A stretch of 55,968 bases of DNA from Tsukamurella sp. M9C (GCF_020169415.1 NZ_JAIULG010000029.1:1-55968), one strand, 5' to 3'; positions 15,862-26,856 are shown, counted from the first letter of the stretch. A program made the numbers and translations. Notes: a model not told the origin generated them from the letters alone.

Positions 15862-16434
15862 CTAGGAGACCGTCGCGACCCCGTCGCGGAAGGTGATCGT
15901 CCCGTTCTGGAAGGTCTGCTTGATCGCGCCGTTCTCGGCGGTCTCGTCGCTGGTGGGGTAGCCCAGCTTGCCGGTCTCGTGGCCCGCGTCGCCCCACTTG
16001 TCGCCGATCACGCCGTGCACGACGTGCGCGCCCGACGCCTCCGACCAGTAGATCGTGCCGCCCTTGAGCGTGAGGTACTTGCCCTTGCCGTCCGGCAGTG
16101 CGGAGACGGGGCCCAGAGGCGCACCGAGGTGCCCCTTCTCGTAGCCGTACTTCGCGTACTCGCCGATGATCGGGCCGTCGGTGAGGGTGACCTCGGTGCC
16201 GCCGGGGGTCGCGATGCTGGTCGAGGGCACGGCGGCCTGCGACTCGGAACCCGCCCCGTTCGCGCCGGATCCGTTCGCGCCGGTGACCGCCGAGGCCGCG
16301 CTGCCGGCCGCCGAGGTGGCGGCGTCCTTCGCGTCGTTCGCCGTGTCCTTGGCGTTGTCGCAGGCGGAGACGGTCACGGTCAGCGCGACGGCGGCGGCTA
16401 CTGCACCGATCGTCCGTGTGATCCGAGTATTCAT
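15862..16434 (-). CDS. LGFP-repeat lipoprotein
   Basis: A 190-residue cell-envelope lipoprotein. The signal sequence ends in the lipobox V-S-A-C25, so the mature protein should be lipidated at Cys25. An Ala/Ser/Gly-rich linker (about 28-70) is followed by LGFP-type repeats, seen as GHLGAPLGP and GKLGYPTSDE with the aromatic strands between them. LGFP repeats are found in mycolate-envelope proteins of corynebacteria and relatives, and are thought to anchor proteins in the wall. The ATG at 16434 follows GGGAGC. The gene is preceded by an inverted repeat in its promoter region. Confidence 0.85.
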   Translation of the reverse strand: MNTRITRTIGAVAAAVALTVTVSACDNAKDTANDAKDAATSAAGSAASAVTGANGSGANGAGSESQAAVPSTSIATPGGTEVTLTDGPIIGEYAKYGYEKGHLGAPLGPVSALPDGKGKYLTLKGGTIYWSEASGAHVVHGVIGDKWGDAGHETGKLGYPTSDETAENGAIKQTFQNGTITFRDGVATVS

Positions 16435-16469
16435 AAGAGCTCCCTTCGGCAGGGTGAACTGAACGCTCG

Positions 16470-16485
16470 GAATGTAACCACATTC
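16470..16485. promoter_or_regulatory. Inverted repeat upstream of the LGFP lipoprotein gene
   Basis: GAATGT-AACC-ACATTC, perfect 6-bp arms, 35 bp upstream of the ATG. On the minus strand it contains TTACAT, a possible -10. It may be a repressor site. Confidence 0.4.
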
Positions 16486-16496
16486 TTGACTGGATT

Positions 16497-17264
16497 TCAG
16501 CGCAGACGCACCGTTTGTATCTGATCCACCGTGCCGACCGGGCCCGCGATGTCGTGAATGACCGAATGGGTCAGACCAGCGCCATCGGGTCCGGTGGACA
16601 CCCGAGTGTCGAAGCCGAGAGCGGGTCCGACGGGATCGCGGAACAGGTGCGCGGTGAGGTCGAGGTTCGGATACGCGACCTCCTCCGGGGTGAACCGGGG
16701 TGTCATGCCGTTGGCGATGTCAAACAGTCGCGCGGCCCGTGCGACCGGCCCCGACGGCTCGTCGAGCAGGTCCACGTCGGACTCCACCCAGTACGCTGCG
16801 CGGCCGGGCCGCACCTCCTGGCGGCGGGCGCGCGCGGAGGCGATGTAGCCCCCGGGCCAGACAGTGCTCGGGTCCCACTCCGGCATCCCCGCCGCCGGCG
16901 GGATCGGCTCGAGCTCGGAGCCCGCGACGCCGCGCGTGTCGCGGCGGTCGAGCAGCCAGGCGCGCAGGACGAGACCGGCACGGCCGGCATGGCTCAGCGT
17001 CGCCTCGACGAGTTCGATGGTGCGGCCCGGGCGGACGACGCGGACGTCCACCTCGACCACGTCCATCGGCAGCGTGCCGAGGATGTCGTACGACAGGCGC
17101 GCGAGGCGCAGGTCGTCGTCGCGTCGCGCGTCGCGGTCCTGTTCCACCGCGTGCGCGAGGAGTGCCATGGGCGGGGCGATGTGCTGTTCGGCGGTGTTCC
17201 ACCCGCCGGAGACGTGCTCGGTCGGACGGAACGCGGTCGCGGAGACCCGGTCGAAGTACGGCAT
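16497..17264 (-). CDS. Thioesterase-family (TesB-like double hot-dog) protein
   Basis: A 255-residue protein resembling the acyl-CoA thioesterase-like family found in actinobacteria. HVSGGWNTAEQHIAPPMALLAHAVE near residues 17-41 matches the first hot-dog helix region. LARLSYDILGTLPMDVVEVDVRVVRPGRTIE near 53-84 is the strand pair that closes the substrate tunnel. It probably hydrolyses or binds an acyl-CoA; the catalytic residues cannot be assigned confidently. The ATG at 17264 gives about 29 nt of leader from the predicted promoter. It is monocistronic or reads on into the lipoprotein gene 62 bp away. Confidence 0.7.
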   Translation of the reverse strand: MPYFDRVSATAFRPTEHVSGGWNTAEQHIAPPMALLAHAVEQDRDARRDDDLRLARLSYDILGTLPMDVVEVDVRVVRPGRTIELVEATLSHAGRAGLVLRAWLLDRRDTRGVAGSELEPIPPAAGMPEWDPSTVWPGGYIASARARRQEVRPGRAAYWVESDVDLLDEPSGPVARAARLFDIANGMTPRFTPEEVAYPNLDLTAHLFRDPVGPALGFDTRVSTGPDGAGLTHSVIHDIAGPVGTVDQIQTVRLR

Positions 17265-17299
17265 GGAAGTGAGCGTACGCCCGCGACCGGCGCGTATCG

Positions 17300-17328
17300 C
17301 ACATAGGGTTAATGATCACTAACTGTAA
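17300..17328 (-). promoter_or_regulatory. Promoter with operator in its spacer (thioesterase gene)
   Basis: Minus strand: -35 TTACAG (17328-17323) and -10 TATGTG (17305-17300), 17 bp apart. The spacer contains TTAATGATCACTAA (17309-17322), a 14-bp palindrome with one mismatched pair, so a repressor there would occlude RNA polymerase. Confidence 0.5.
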
Positions 17329-17345
17329 TTCGCCCCCGGAAACGA

Positions 17346-17382
17346 CCGCGCCCCGCACACCGGAACGGTGTACGGGGCGCGG
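17346..17382 (-). terminator. Terminator after katG
   Basis: A 17-bp stem with one C-A mismatch and a GAA loop (17363-17365), 21 nt after the katG stop. It lacks a T-run, like many actinobacterial terminators. Confidence 0.75.
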
Positions 17383-17403
17383 CTGCCGGCCGGAGGAAGA
17401 GGA

Positions 17404-19623
17404 TCAGGCCTTCACATCGAACCGGTCTGCGTTGGCGAGCTTGGTCCACGCGGCGACGAAGTCGCCCACGAACTTCTCGCCGGCGTCGGCGGCGCCGTAG
17501 ACCTCGGCGATGCCGCGGAGGATCGAGTTCGAGCCGAAGACGAGGTCGGCGCGGGTGGCCGTCCACTTCTTCTCGCCGGTCGCCCGATCGGTGCCCACGT
17601 AGGTCGCGTCGTCGTCGGACGCCGGGGCCCACTTCGTGGACATGTCGAGCAGGTTCACGAACCAGTCGTTGCTCAGTGTGCCCGGGCGATCGGTGAACAC
17701 GCCCGCCTCGGACCCGCCGAAGTTGTTGCCCAGCACGCGGAGGCCACCGAGGAGCACCGTCATCTCCGGCGCCGTGAGGCCGAGCAGGTTGGCCTTCTCG
17801 ACGAGGAGGTACTCCGCCGGCATGGGCGCGCCCTTCGCGACGTAGTTGCGGAAGGCGTCGAAGCGCGGCTCGAGGACGGCGAAGGACTCGACGTCCGTGT
17901 CGGCCTGGGTCGCGTCGGCGCGGCCCGGCGTGAACGGGATCGTCACCTCGACGCCCGCGGCCTTCGCGGCTTGGGCCACGCCCGCGTTGCCCGCGAGGAC
18001 CACGACATCGGCGAACGAGACCTTCGTGCCGGACTCCGCGTTGAAGGCGTCGACGACGCCCTCGAGCGTCCGGATCACCTGTGCCAGCTCGTCGGGCTCG
18101 TTGACCTCCCAGCCGGCCTGCGGCTGCAGGCGCAGGCGGCCGCCGTTGGCGCCGCCGCGCTTGTCGGTGCGACGGAACGACGAGAACGCCGCCCACGCGG
18201 TCTTGACCAGCTGCGCGGTGGTCAGGCCGGTGGCCAGGATCCGCTCGGTGATCGCGTCGGCGTCGGCCGCGCTGATCGGGGCGCCCTCGGCCGCGGGGAT
18301 CGGGTCCTGCCACAGGTGCTCGGTCTTGGGGACCAGCGGGCCCACGTAGCGGGCGGTCGGGCCCATGTCGCGGTGCAGAAGCTTGAACCAGGCCTTGGCG
18401 AAGGCGTCGGCCAGCTGCTGCGGGTTGTCGAGCCAGCGCTTGGTGATCTCGCCGTAGATCGGGTCGTACCGCAGCGACAGGTCGGTCGTCAGCATCGACG
18501 GGTGGGTCTTGCCGGTGCCGAAGGCCTCCGGCACCGAGTTCGCCCAGCCGCCGTCCTTCGGGCGCCACTGGTTCGCGCCGGCGGGGCTCTGGAAGAGCTC
18601 CCACTCGTTGCTGTAGAGGATCTCGAGGAAGCTGTTGTCCCACTTGGTGGGGGTGTGCGTCCAGATCACCTCGAGGCCGCTGGTCACGGCGTCCTTGCCG
18701 ACGCCGGTGCCGTTGTGGCCCTTCCAACCGAGGCCCTGCTGCTCGATCGGAGAGGCCTCGGGCTCGGGGCCGTTCTCGACCGGGCCAGCGCCGTGGGTCT
18801 TGCCGAAGGTGTGGCCGCCGACGATGAGCGCCGCGGTCTCCTCGTCGTTCATCGCCATCCGGCCGAAGGTCTCGCGGATGTCGTCGGCGGCGGCGATGTA
18901 GTCCGGCACGCCCTCGGGGCCCTCGGGGTTGACGTAGATCAGGCCCATGTGGGTGGCGCCGAGCGGCTGGTCCAGATCGCGCTTGCCGGAGAACCGGCCG
19001 TCCGAGCCGAGCCACGTGTGCTCCGGGCCCCAGTAGACGTCCTCCGGCTCCGCGACGTCGGCGCGGCCGAAGGCGAAGCCCTCGGTGGTGAAGCCCATGT
19101 CCTCGAGGGCGACGTTGCCCGCGAACAGGATCAGGTCGGCCCAGGAGAGCGAGCGGCCGTACTTCTGCTTCACCGGCCACAGCAGGCGGCGCGCCTTGTC
19201 CAGGCTGACGTTGTCGGGCCAGCTGTTGAGCGGCGCGAAGCGCTGCAGGCCGGCGCCGCCGCCGCCGCGACCGTCGGTGGTGCGGTACGTGCCGGCGGAG
19301 TGCCAGGACATGCGGATGAACAGCGGGCCGTAGTGGCCGAAGTCGGCGGGCCACCAGTCCTGCGACTCGCGCATGAGCGCGACCAGGTCGGCCCGGACGG
19401 CCTCGACGTCGAGCGTGGCGACCGCGGCCGCGTAATCGAAGTCGGCACCCAGGGGGTCGCCCTCGGCGGGGTTGTTGGCGAGCACCTTCAGGTTGACCTC
19501 GTCGGGCCACCAGTCGCGATTGCCGCCGCCGGCGACCGGCGGGCGCAGCGAACCGTGGGCGACGGGGCAACCGCCGCTTCCGCTCGTCTGTTCCTGGGGG
19601 GAGGTGGTCTGATCCTCGGACAC
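17404..19623 (-). CDS. katG: Catalase-peroxidase KatG
   Basis: A 739-residue bifunctional haem enzyme that breaks down hydrogen peroxide and organic peroxides. The distal site Arg104-Trp107-His108 ([11 protein letters not shown]) has the same numbering as in Mycobacterium tuberculosis KatG. The Met-Tyr-Trp adduct would be Trp107-Tyr230-Met256. The proximal His271 lies in GGHTFGK. The C-terminal haemless domain is present, so the length is normal. The GTG at 19623 follows AGAGGA. Many mycobacteria have furA directly upstream; here it is absent. The upstream AT-rich dyads at 19721-19749 are therefore the likely control point. Confidence 0.97.
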   Translation of the reverse strand: MSEDQTTSPQEQTSGSGGCPVAHGSLRPPVAGGGNRDWWPDEVNLKVLANNPAEGDPLGADFDYAAAVATLDVEAVRADLVALMRESQDWWPADFGHYGPLFIRMSWHSAGTYRTTDGRGGGGAGLQRFAPLNSWPDNVSLDKARRLLWPVKQKYGRSLSWADLILFAGNVALEDMGFTTEGFAFGRADVAEPEDVYWGPEHTWLGSDGRFSGKRDLDQPLGATHMGLIYVNPEGPEGVPDYIAAADDIRETFGRMAMNDEETAALIVGGHTFGKTHGAGPVENGPEPEASPIEQQGLGWKGHNGTGVGKDAVTSGLEVIWTHTPTKWDNSFLEILYSNEWELFQSPAGANQWRPKDGGWANSVPEAFGTGKTHPSMLTTDLSLRYDPIYGEITKRWLDNPQQLADAFAKAWFKLLHRDMGPTARYVGPLVPKTEHLWQDPIPAAEGAPISAADADAITERILATGLTTAQLVKTAWAAFSSFRRTDKRGGANGGRLRLQPQAGWEVNEPDELAQVIRTLEGVVDAFNAESGTKVSFADVVVLAGNAGVAQAAKAAGVEVTIPFTPGRADATQADTDVESFAVLEPRFDAFRNYVAKGAPMPAEYLLVEKANLLGLTAPEMTVLLGGLRVLGNNFGGSEAGVFTDRPGTLSNDWFVNLLDMSTKWAPASDDDATYVGTDRATGEKKWTATRADLVFGSNSILRGIAEVYGAADAGEKFVGDFVAAWTKLANADRFDVKA

Positions 19624-19697
19624 GGCGTTCCTCTCGGTACGGATGTGTGTACGGCTGTTGAAGCGAGGCGGCCGGGCTGTCGGGCCGCGCGTTCTTC

Positions 19698-19749
19698 ACT
19701 GTACGTCCGCGGAGCCACGGATTCCAGCTTTTCTGGAATTATTCTAGAA
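19698..19749 (-). promoter_or_regulatory. katG promoter region with AT-rich dyads
   Basis: Minus strand -10 TACAGT (19703-19698). An inverted repeat, ATTCCAG and CTGGAAT with a 5-nt loop (19721-19739), overlaps the -35 position. TTCTAGAA, a perfect palindrome, lies at 19742-19749. The island is AT-rich against a 70% GC background and may bind a peroxide or iron regulator such as Fur or OxyR. Confidence 0.5.
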
Positions 19750-19829
19750 ATACCTGAAAGTCGAGGTGAAACGGCCTATCGGTGCGGTAGGAAACCCCTA
19801 TCGACGGGTCTGTGGCGATGCCCGGGGCG

Positions 19830-21119
19830 TCAGTCGCGCGTGCGCGGAAAGGCCGCGCCGATGGCGTCCAGGAGGGCGGGGTAGCGCTTCGCCTCCGGGT
19901 GGCCGCCCGGCTTGCCACTCGATACCACCGCGGCCGCCAGGTCCCGCTGCGGGTCGGCCCACATCGCGATCTCGGTGAGCCCGGTGTGCCCGAAGGCGGC
20001 CGGGGCGTGCCGGCCGAACGGGCCGAACCGCTCCGAGCCCAGCATGTACCCGGTGCCCCACCGCAGGGGCGCGCCGCCGGTCGCGAAGTCGGGGCGCAGT
20101 CGGCGCGCCTGCCGGGTCGCCGCCGCGAGCGTCTCGGGCCGCAGCACGCGGACCCCGTCGAGTTCCCCGCCCCGCCGGAGGATCTCGGCGAACCGGGAGA
20201 GCTCCTGCGCGTTCGAGACCAGGTTCGACGACGGCACGATCCCGGTGAGGAACTGCGGCGAGTTCGACATCGGCACGATCTGCTGCATGGTGCCGCCCAC
20301 CACCTTCCGGAAGGCGGCCTCGATCGCGGGCGGCGCGGGCCTGCCGGTCGCGTAACTCAGCCCGACGGCGGGAAGGTCCTCGGGCGCGACCCCGAAGTTG
20401 GTCCACCGGAAGCCCAGCGGGCCGAGGATCTCCGTGGCGGCGATCTCCCGGATCGTGCGCCCCGTGGCGGCCAGCACCAGCTCGCGGACCAGCGGCCCCC
20501 AGGTCAGCGCGTGGTAGAAGTGCAGCCGACCGGGGGAGTAGACGGGCTTGATCCCGGCGAGCATCGCCCGGGTGTACGCGCTGTCCTCGGACCGCCTGAG
20601 GTCCGGCTTGGGCCCGGTGTTGATCGGGATGCCCGCGCTGTGGGTCAGCACGTGCCGCACCGTGATCCGGTCCTTGCCGTCGCTGGTGAACTCCGGCATG
20701 TAGTCGCACACGCGGGCCTCGATGTCGAGGTCGCCGCGCTCGATCAGGCGGTGCAGCACGGTGACCGCCACGCCCTTGGCCGTGGAGTAGGTGCAGAACG
20801 GGGTGTCGACGGTGACCGGCACCGGCTCCGTCGCCTCGTCGCGGTTGGAGGGCAGGTCGGGGCCGTTACCGCGGGCGTGGCCGATGGCCCGGTTCAGAAC
20901 CACGTTGCCGCGGTGCCGGACGCACACCTGGATCGCGGGCTGCATGCCCGCCGCGTACCAGGACCGGGCGGCGAGCCAGATCCGCTCCACGGCGCGCGGA
21001 TCCGCGCCGGAGTGGTCCTCGATACCCACGTCCGTGATCGCGTCCAGGTCGCGCGGGACGCGGATGCGGCCCTCCTCGGGTGCGGGTGCGGGGGCGGCCG
21101 GCACGGTGTCGCTGCTCAC
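19830..21119 (-). CDS. Serine hydrolase, beta-lactamase/EstB type
   Basis: A 429-residue class C beta-lactamase-like esterase (family VIII type). The SxxK nucleophile is Ser112-T-A-Lys115. The second motif is probably Tyr202 in HFYHALTWG, and the third is GHTGL near 392. HVLTHSAGIP is the typical strand after the SxxK helix. In mycobacteria, LipE-type proteins of this layout are esterases rather than beta-lactamases. No signal peptide is visible, so it is probably cytoplasmic. The GTG at 21119 has no ribosome site; TAGGCT (minus, 21131-21126) ends 6 nt before it, which suggests a leaderless mRNA. Confidence 0.8.
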   Translation of the reverse strand: MSSDTVPAAPAPAPEEGRIRVPRDLDAITDVGIEDHSGADPRAVERIWLAARSWYAAGMQPAIQVCVRHRGNVVLNRAIGHARGNGPDLPSNRDEATEPVPVTVDTPFCTYSTAKGVAVTVLHRLIERGDLDIEARVCDYMPEFTSDGKDRITVRHVLTHSAGIPINTGPKPDLRRSEDSAYTRAMLAGIKPVYSPGRLHFYHALTWGPLVRELVLAATGRTIREIAATEILGPLGFRWTNFGVAPEDLPAVGLSYATGRPAPPAIEAAFRKVVGGTMQQIVPMSNSPQFLTGIVPSSNLVSNAQELSRFAEILRRGGELDGVRVLRPETLAAATRQARRLRPDFATGGAPLRWGTGYMLGSERFGPFGRHAPAAFGHTGLTEIAMWADPQRDLAAAVVSSGKPGGHPEAKRYPALLDAIGAAFPRTRD

Positions 21120-21125
21120 GGGACG

Positions 21126-21141
21126 AGCCTACGGATAGATT
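21126..21141. promoter_or_regulatory. Back-to-back leaderless promoters in a 28-bp gap
   Basis: TAGGCT (minus, 21131-21126) serves the serine hydrolase GTG at 21119. TAGATT (plus, 21136-21141) serves the lysoplasmalogenase GTG at 21148. Each ends 6 nt before its start codon. Each promoter's -35 region would lie inside the other gene. Confidence 0.5.
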
Positions 21142-21147
21142 GGCGCG

Positions 21148-21861
21148 GTGACCCGCCCCAGCACCGCTCTCAAGCTCGCCTACGCCGCGCTCGCGGTGGT
21201 CGACACCGCCCTGTCGGCCTCGCCGAGGCCCGCGCACCACCACGCCCGGCGGTTCACCAAGCCGCTGCTCCTGCCGACGCTCGCCGCGTCGTTCGCGACC
21301 GATCCGCGGGCGCGGCGCTCGCCCCTGCGCCGGAGCGCCCTGGCCGGGCAGGCCGCGGGGTGGGTGGGCGACGTGGCGCTGCTCGGCGACGAGCCGAAGC
21401 ACTTCGCCTTGGGCGCGAGCGCCTTCGCGACGGGCCACGCCGCCTACATCCGCGGGCTGCTGGCGCAGCGCGATCCCGACGCCTCGCTCGCGCGTCCCGC
21501 CGCCGTCGGCGCCGCCTGGGCCGTCGGCGCGCCGCGGACCCTGCTCGCCGCGTACCGGACCGAGCCCTTCCTGGCCCCGGTGCTCGCGGGCTACTCCGCG
21601 CTGCTCAGCGGCACGGCGGCGGCCGCAACGGTGCTCGGCCCGCAGATCCCCGGGGACGCCCGGCGCGCCACCCTCGCGGGCGCGGGCCTGTTCCTGCTCA
21701 GCGACTCGATCCTCGGGCTGCGCAAGTTCGTCCTCGCCGACCCGCCCGCGTGGCTCGAGGGCGCCGTCATGGCGACCTACACCGGCGCGCAGTTCCTACT
21801 CGCGGAAGGCGCGGCGCGCGCCGGGGTACCGGCGGCGGAATCCGCGCTGCCCGGGGCTTGA
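21148..21861 (+). CDS. Lysoplasmalogenase (YhhN family membrane protein)
   Basis: A 237-residue, very hydrophobic protein with about seven or eight membrane segments. The conserved family features are the FTKPLLLPTL segment near 38-47, the GWVGDVALL segment with its Asp near 70, and SDSILGLRKF near 193-202. YhhN/TMEM86 proteins hydrolyse the vinyl-ether bond of lysoplasmalogens; bacterial members are often of unproven activity. The GTG at 21148 sits at a predicted transcription start. The MerR promoter begins within its last few codons. Confidence 0.8.
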   Translation: MTRPSTALKLAYAALAVVDTALSASPRPAHHHARRFTKPLLLPTLAASFATDPRARRSPLRRSALAGQAAGWVGDVALLGDEPKHFALGASAFATGHAAYIRGLLAQRDPDASLARPAAVGAAWAVGAPRTLLAAYRTEPFLAPVLAGYSALLSGTAAAATVLGPQIPGDARRATLAGAGLFLLSDSILGLRKFVLADPPAWLEGAVMATYTGAQFLLAEGAARAGVPAAESALPGA

Positions 21862-21888
21862 CCCTCACACCGTGTCAGCCGACAGAGT
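21858..21888 (+). promoter_or_regulatory. MerR-type promoter with 19-bp spacer
   Basis: -35 TTGACC (21858-21863) and -10 CAGAGT (21883-21888) are 19 bp apart, the overlong spacing that MerR proteins correct by DNA distortion. The spacer holds an inverted repeat, CTCACAC-C-GTGTCAG (21864-21878, one mismatch). The -10 ends 7 nt before the GTG at 21896. Confidence 0.6.
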
Positions 21889-21895
21889 GGAGACC

Positions 21896-22723
21896 GTGAC
21901 CGACACCCCGGACCTCGTGCCCATCGGCAGGTTCTCCTCGCTCAGCCGGATCAGCGTGCGGATGCTGCGCCACTACGACGCCCACGGCGTCCTGGTGCCC
22001 GCGGACGTCGACGCCGTGACCGGCTACCGCCGGTACGCGCCGGCGCAGCTCGCGGAGGCCGCGGCGATCCGCCGGCTGCGCGACGTGGGATTCGGCGTGT
22101 CCGCCATCGGGGCCCTGCTGGCCGTCCGCGGGACCGAGGCGTTCGACGAGGCCCTGCGCGCGCAGCGTCTCGACCTCGCCGCGGCCGCCGAGGACTCCGT
22201 GGCGCGGCTCCGCCTCATCGACACGCTGATCCGGGAGCCCACCATGACCGACACCGTCGCCCTCACCGCCCTGCCCGCCCGCACGCTCGTGCACCTGCGC
22301 GGCACCGTCCCCGACTACGCCGGGGAGGGCGAGCTCTGGGAGCGCTTCCTCCCCGAAGTGCAGGCCCAGGACATCGCCCCCGCGGGCCCGGGTGGCTGCA
22401 TCGAGCACGACGACGAGTTCCGCGAGTCCGACGTCGACGAGTCCGTGTTCTTCGAGGTGCCCGCCGGCACTACCGCCGCGGCGCCGCTCGCCGTCTTCGA
22501 GGCGCCGGCGGGCCGCGCCGTCGAGGCCGTCGTCGACGGGCCCTACGCGCAGGCGATCCCGCGGGCGCACGAGCTGATCGGCGCGTACGTCGCCGAGCAC
22601 GGCCTGGCGCTCGCGCGCACCGTCGACGATCCGGCGACGCACCACTTCAACGTGTACCTCAACGATCCGTGCGCGGTGCCGGAGGCCGAACTGCGGACCC
22701 GCGTCGTGGTGCCGGTGCGGTAG
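21896..22723 (+). CDS. MerR-family regulator with GyrI-like effector domain
   Basis: A 275-residue regulator. Residues about 8-75 are the winged helix-turn-helix (IGRFSSLSRISVRMLRHYDAHGVL, then GYRRYAPAQ), followed by a dimer helix. From about 115 the sequence becomes a GyrI-like/SOUL ligand-binding domain ending in VYLNDP. Proteins of this layout (BmrR, TipA relatives) sense small, often toxic molecules and usually activate their own promoter. The GTG at 21896 fits both a GGAG site and the predicted leaderless start; the in-frame GTG at 21872 lies inside the operator. The stop is one base away from that of the DUF808 gene. Confidence 0.8.
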   Translation: MTDTPDLVPIGRFSSLSRISVRMLRHYDAHGVLVPADVDAVTGYRRYAPAQLAEAAAIRRLRDVGFGVSAIGALLAVRGTEAFDEALRAQRLDLAAAAEDSVARLRLIDTLIREPTMTDTVALTALPARTLVHLRGTVPDYAGEGELWERFLPEVQAQDIAPAGPGGCIEHDDEFRESDVDESVFFEVPAGTTAAAPLAVFEAPAGRAVEAVVDGPYAQAIPRAHELIGAYVAEHGLALARTVDDPATHHFNVYLNDPCAVPEAELRTRVVVPVR

Positions 22724-22724
22724 C

Positions 22725-23669
22725 TCAGTGGGACGCGGGGGCGCCGCGGAGCTTGCCGATCACGTGCACGATCGCGACCACCACGGCGCCCACCGCCAGC
22801 CCGAACAGGGCGGAGCCGAGGGTGTTGGCGAGCCAGCCCACGACCGAGCCGATCGACGGGATCAGGTCGTGCGCCCAGGTCTCGAAGTGGTGCACCACGG
22901 AGTAGGGCCAGTGCCAGCCCAGGTCGTCGAGGCCGACCAGCAGGATGTGGCCGCCGACCCAGCACATGGCGACGATGCCGACGTTCGCGAGCACGCTGAG
23001 CACCACCGGCATCGCCTTGACCATCGCGGTGCCGACCTTGCGGCTGAACTCGGACGGGCGCTGCGCGAGCGCGAGGCCCACGTCGTCCATCTTCACGATC
23101 GCCGCGACCACCCCGTAGACCAGCGCGGTGATGAGGATCGCCACCACCACGAGGATCAGCGCCCGCGACCAGATCGACTCGCTCGCGACCTCGTTCATCG
23201 CGATCACCATGATCTCGGCGGACAGGATGAAGTCGGTGCGGATGGCGCCGGCGACGACGGTGTCCTCGTCGACCTCGCCCGTGGACGACGAGGGCTCCTC
23301 GACGTCCCCGTGGCCGCTGAGCTTCTCCCAGATCTTCTCGGCGCCCTCGTAGCAGAGGTAGGTGCCGCCGAGCATGAGGATCGGGGTCAGGGCCCACGGG
23401 GCGAGCCAGCTCAGCAGCAGGATCGCGGGGAGGATGAAGATCAGCTTGTTGCGCAGCGAGCCCTTCGCGATGCGCGCGACGATGCTCAGCTCGCGCTCGG
23501 GCTTGATGCCCTGCACGTACCGCGGCGTGACCGCGGTGTCGTCGACGACGACGCCCGCGGCCTTGACGCTCGCACGCCCCGCGGCGGCGGCCACGTCGTC
23601 GACCGACGCGGCGGCGAGCCGCGCGAGAGCGGCGATGTCGTCGAGCAGGGCAGCGAGTCCTCCGGCCAT
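22725..23669 (-). CDS. DUF808 (YedI) family membrane protein
   Basis: A 314-residue protein. MAGGLAALLDDIAALARLAAASVDD at the start, then SVKAAGVVVDDTAVTPRYV, are the conserved soluble N-terminus of the DUF808 family. About seven or eight membrane segments follow, with GAIRTDFILSAEIMVIAMNEV as the best-conserved stretch. The function of the family is not established. TACGCT (minus, 23681-23676) ends 6 nt before the ATG, so the mRNA is probably leaderless. It diverges from icd. Confidence 0.85.
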   Translation of the reverse strand: MAGGLAALLDDIAALARLAAASVDDVAAAAGRASVKAAGVVVDDTAVTPRYVQGIKPERELSIVARIAKGSLRNKLIFILPAILLLSWLAPWALTPILMLGGTYLCYEGAEKIWEKLSGHGDVEEPSSSTGEVDEDTVVAGAIRTDFILSAEIMVIAMNEVASESIWSRALILVVVAILITALVYGVVAAIVKMDDVGLALAQRPSEFSRKVGTAMVKAMPVVLSVLANVGIVAMCWVGGHILLVGLDDLGWHWPYSVVHHFETWAHDLIPSIGSVVGWLANTLGSALFGLAVGAVVVAIVHVIGKLRGAPASH

Positions 23670-23675
23670 GGCGAC

Positions 23676-23746
23676 AGCGTAATCGGGGAGGGCCGCGCGC
23701 GTTTGCCGGACTGCCGTCGCGGGCTGTCGGGGTGAGGGAGGATAAT
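23676..23746. promoter_or_regulatory. Divergent promoters of DUF808 gene and icd
   Basis: Minus strand TACGCT (23681-23676) for the DUF808 gene. Plus strand GATAAT (23741-23746) for icd, with a leader of about 75 nt and GGGAGAAG before the ATG at 23827. No good -35 is seen for icd. Confidence 0.4.
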
Positions 23747-23826
23747 GGGGGAACCGTTACATGGAGACTGACAGAGCAGTTCGTACAGAGTCGACCGACC
23801 AAGACATTCGGGAGAAGCAAACACAC

Positions 23827-26064
<2,238 letters not shown>

Positions 26065-26075
26065 TCGATCCCGCT

Positions 26076-26115
26076 GGAACGGGCATCGCCGACTCCGGTC
26101 GGCGGTGCCCGTTCC
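26076..26115. terminator. Bidirectional terminator between icd and tetR
   Basis: An 18-bp stem (26076-26093 and 26098-26115) with one T-G wobble and a TCCG loop. It starts 12 nt after the icd stop and ends 1 nt before the tetR stop codon, so it can serve both convergent genes. Confidence 0.85.
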
Positions 26116-26116
26116 G

Positions 26117-26722
26117 CTATTGCGGGACGGGTGCGGCCAGCGCGACGACCATGTCGGCGACGGTGTCCAGGTCGGCGGCGGAGCGCGCCGGGTCGGGATG
26201 CGCCACGTGCTGCAGGATCAGGCCGTCGACGGCTGCGAGGATCACGCGGGCGAGCCGGTCCAGGGGCACGGCGCTGGTCTCGTGGGCGCGGTCGGCCGCC
26301 TCGGCGCACCACTGCCGCACGGCCTCGGTGTAGCGCGCGTACTGGATCCGCGCGAGGTCCTCGAGACCCGGGGTGCGGAGCGCGTGGGTCACCAGCTCGT
26401 ACTGCAGCACCTGGAGCTCGCGCTCGTCCGTCACGAGTGCCGACCAGAAGTTGCGCATGCCGTTGCGGATCGCGTGCGCCAGCCCCGCGTCGGTCTCGGC
26501 CGTGCGCCGGAGCACGTCGGAGATGTCGTCGACGACGCGCTCGATGACGGCCTGGAGCAACTGCTGCTTGCTCGGGAAGACGTGCTGCAGCGTGCCCAGC
26601 GGGATCCCGGCCTCGGCGGCAACCGCGCGCAGGCTCGTCTTGGCGACCCCGTCGCGGATCAGGACCGCTCGCGCTGCCGCGACGATCTGCGGGCCGCGCA
26701 CCGCGGACTCGACGTAGGGCAT
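26117..26722 (-). CDS. TetR-family transcriptional regulator
   Basis: A 201-residue repressor-type protein. Residues about 8-55 form the TetR helix-turn-helix: AARAVLIRDGVAKTSLRAVAAEAGIPLGTLQHVFPSKQQL is the usual pattern, with the recognition helix at GTLQHVF. The remainder is an all-helical ligand and dimer domain. It is divergent from the flavin amine oxidase gene, with a perfect 14-bp palindrome in between, so it probably controls that gene and itself. The ATG at 26722 follows GGAGG at 4-nt spacing; a longer reading from 26764 is unlikely. Confidence 0.9.
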   Translation of the reverse strand: MPYVESAVRGPQIVAAARAVLIRDGVAKTSLRAVAAEAGIPLGTLQHVFPSKQQLLQAVIERVVDDISDVLRRTAETDAGLAHAIRNGMRNFWSALVTDERELQVLQYELVTHALRTPGLEDLARIQYARYTEAVRQWCAEAADRAHETSAVPLDRLARVILAAVDGLILQHVAHPDPARSAADLDTVADMVVALAAPVPQ

Positions 26723-26772
26723 CCGGCCTCCGGTTCCAAGGGGTGGGTACTCAGCAAAGCACACCGGATTCC

Positions 26773-26838
26773 GGTCGAGGCCTCGACACAGGGGTGTGGC
26801 TCGGCTTACAGTACGTGAACCAAGTCATACAACTGACT
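26773..26838. promoter_or_regulatory. Candidate TetR operator region
   Basis: GTCGAGGCCTCGAC (26773-26786) is a perfect 14-bp palindrome. A second dyad, AGTCA-N6-TGACT (26823-26838), lies nearer the oxidase start. A possible promoter is TTACAG (26805-26810) with CATACA (26826-26831). Confidence 0.5.
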
Positions 26839-26856
26839 GACATGAGGGAGTGGGAC

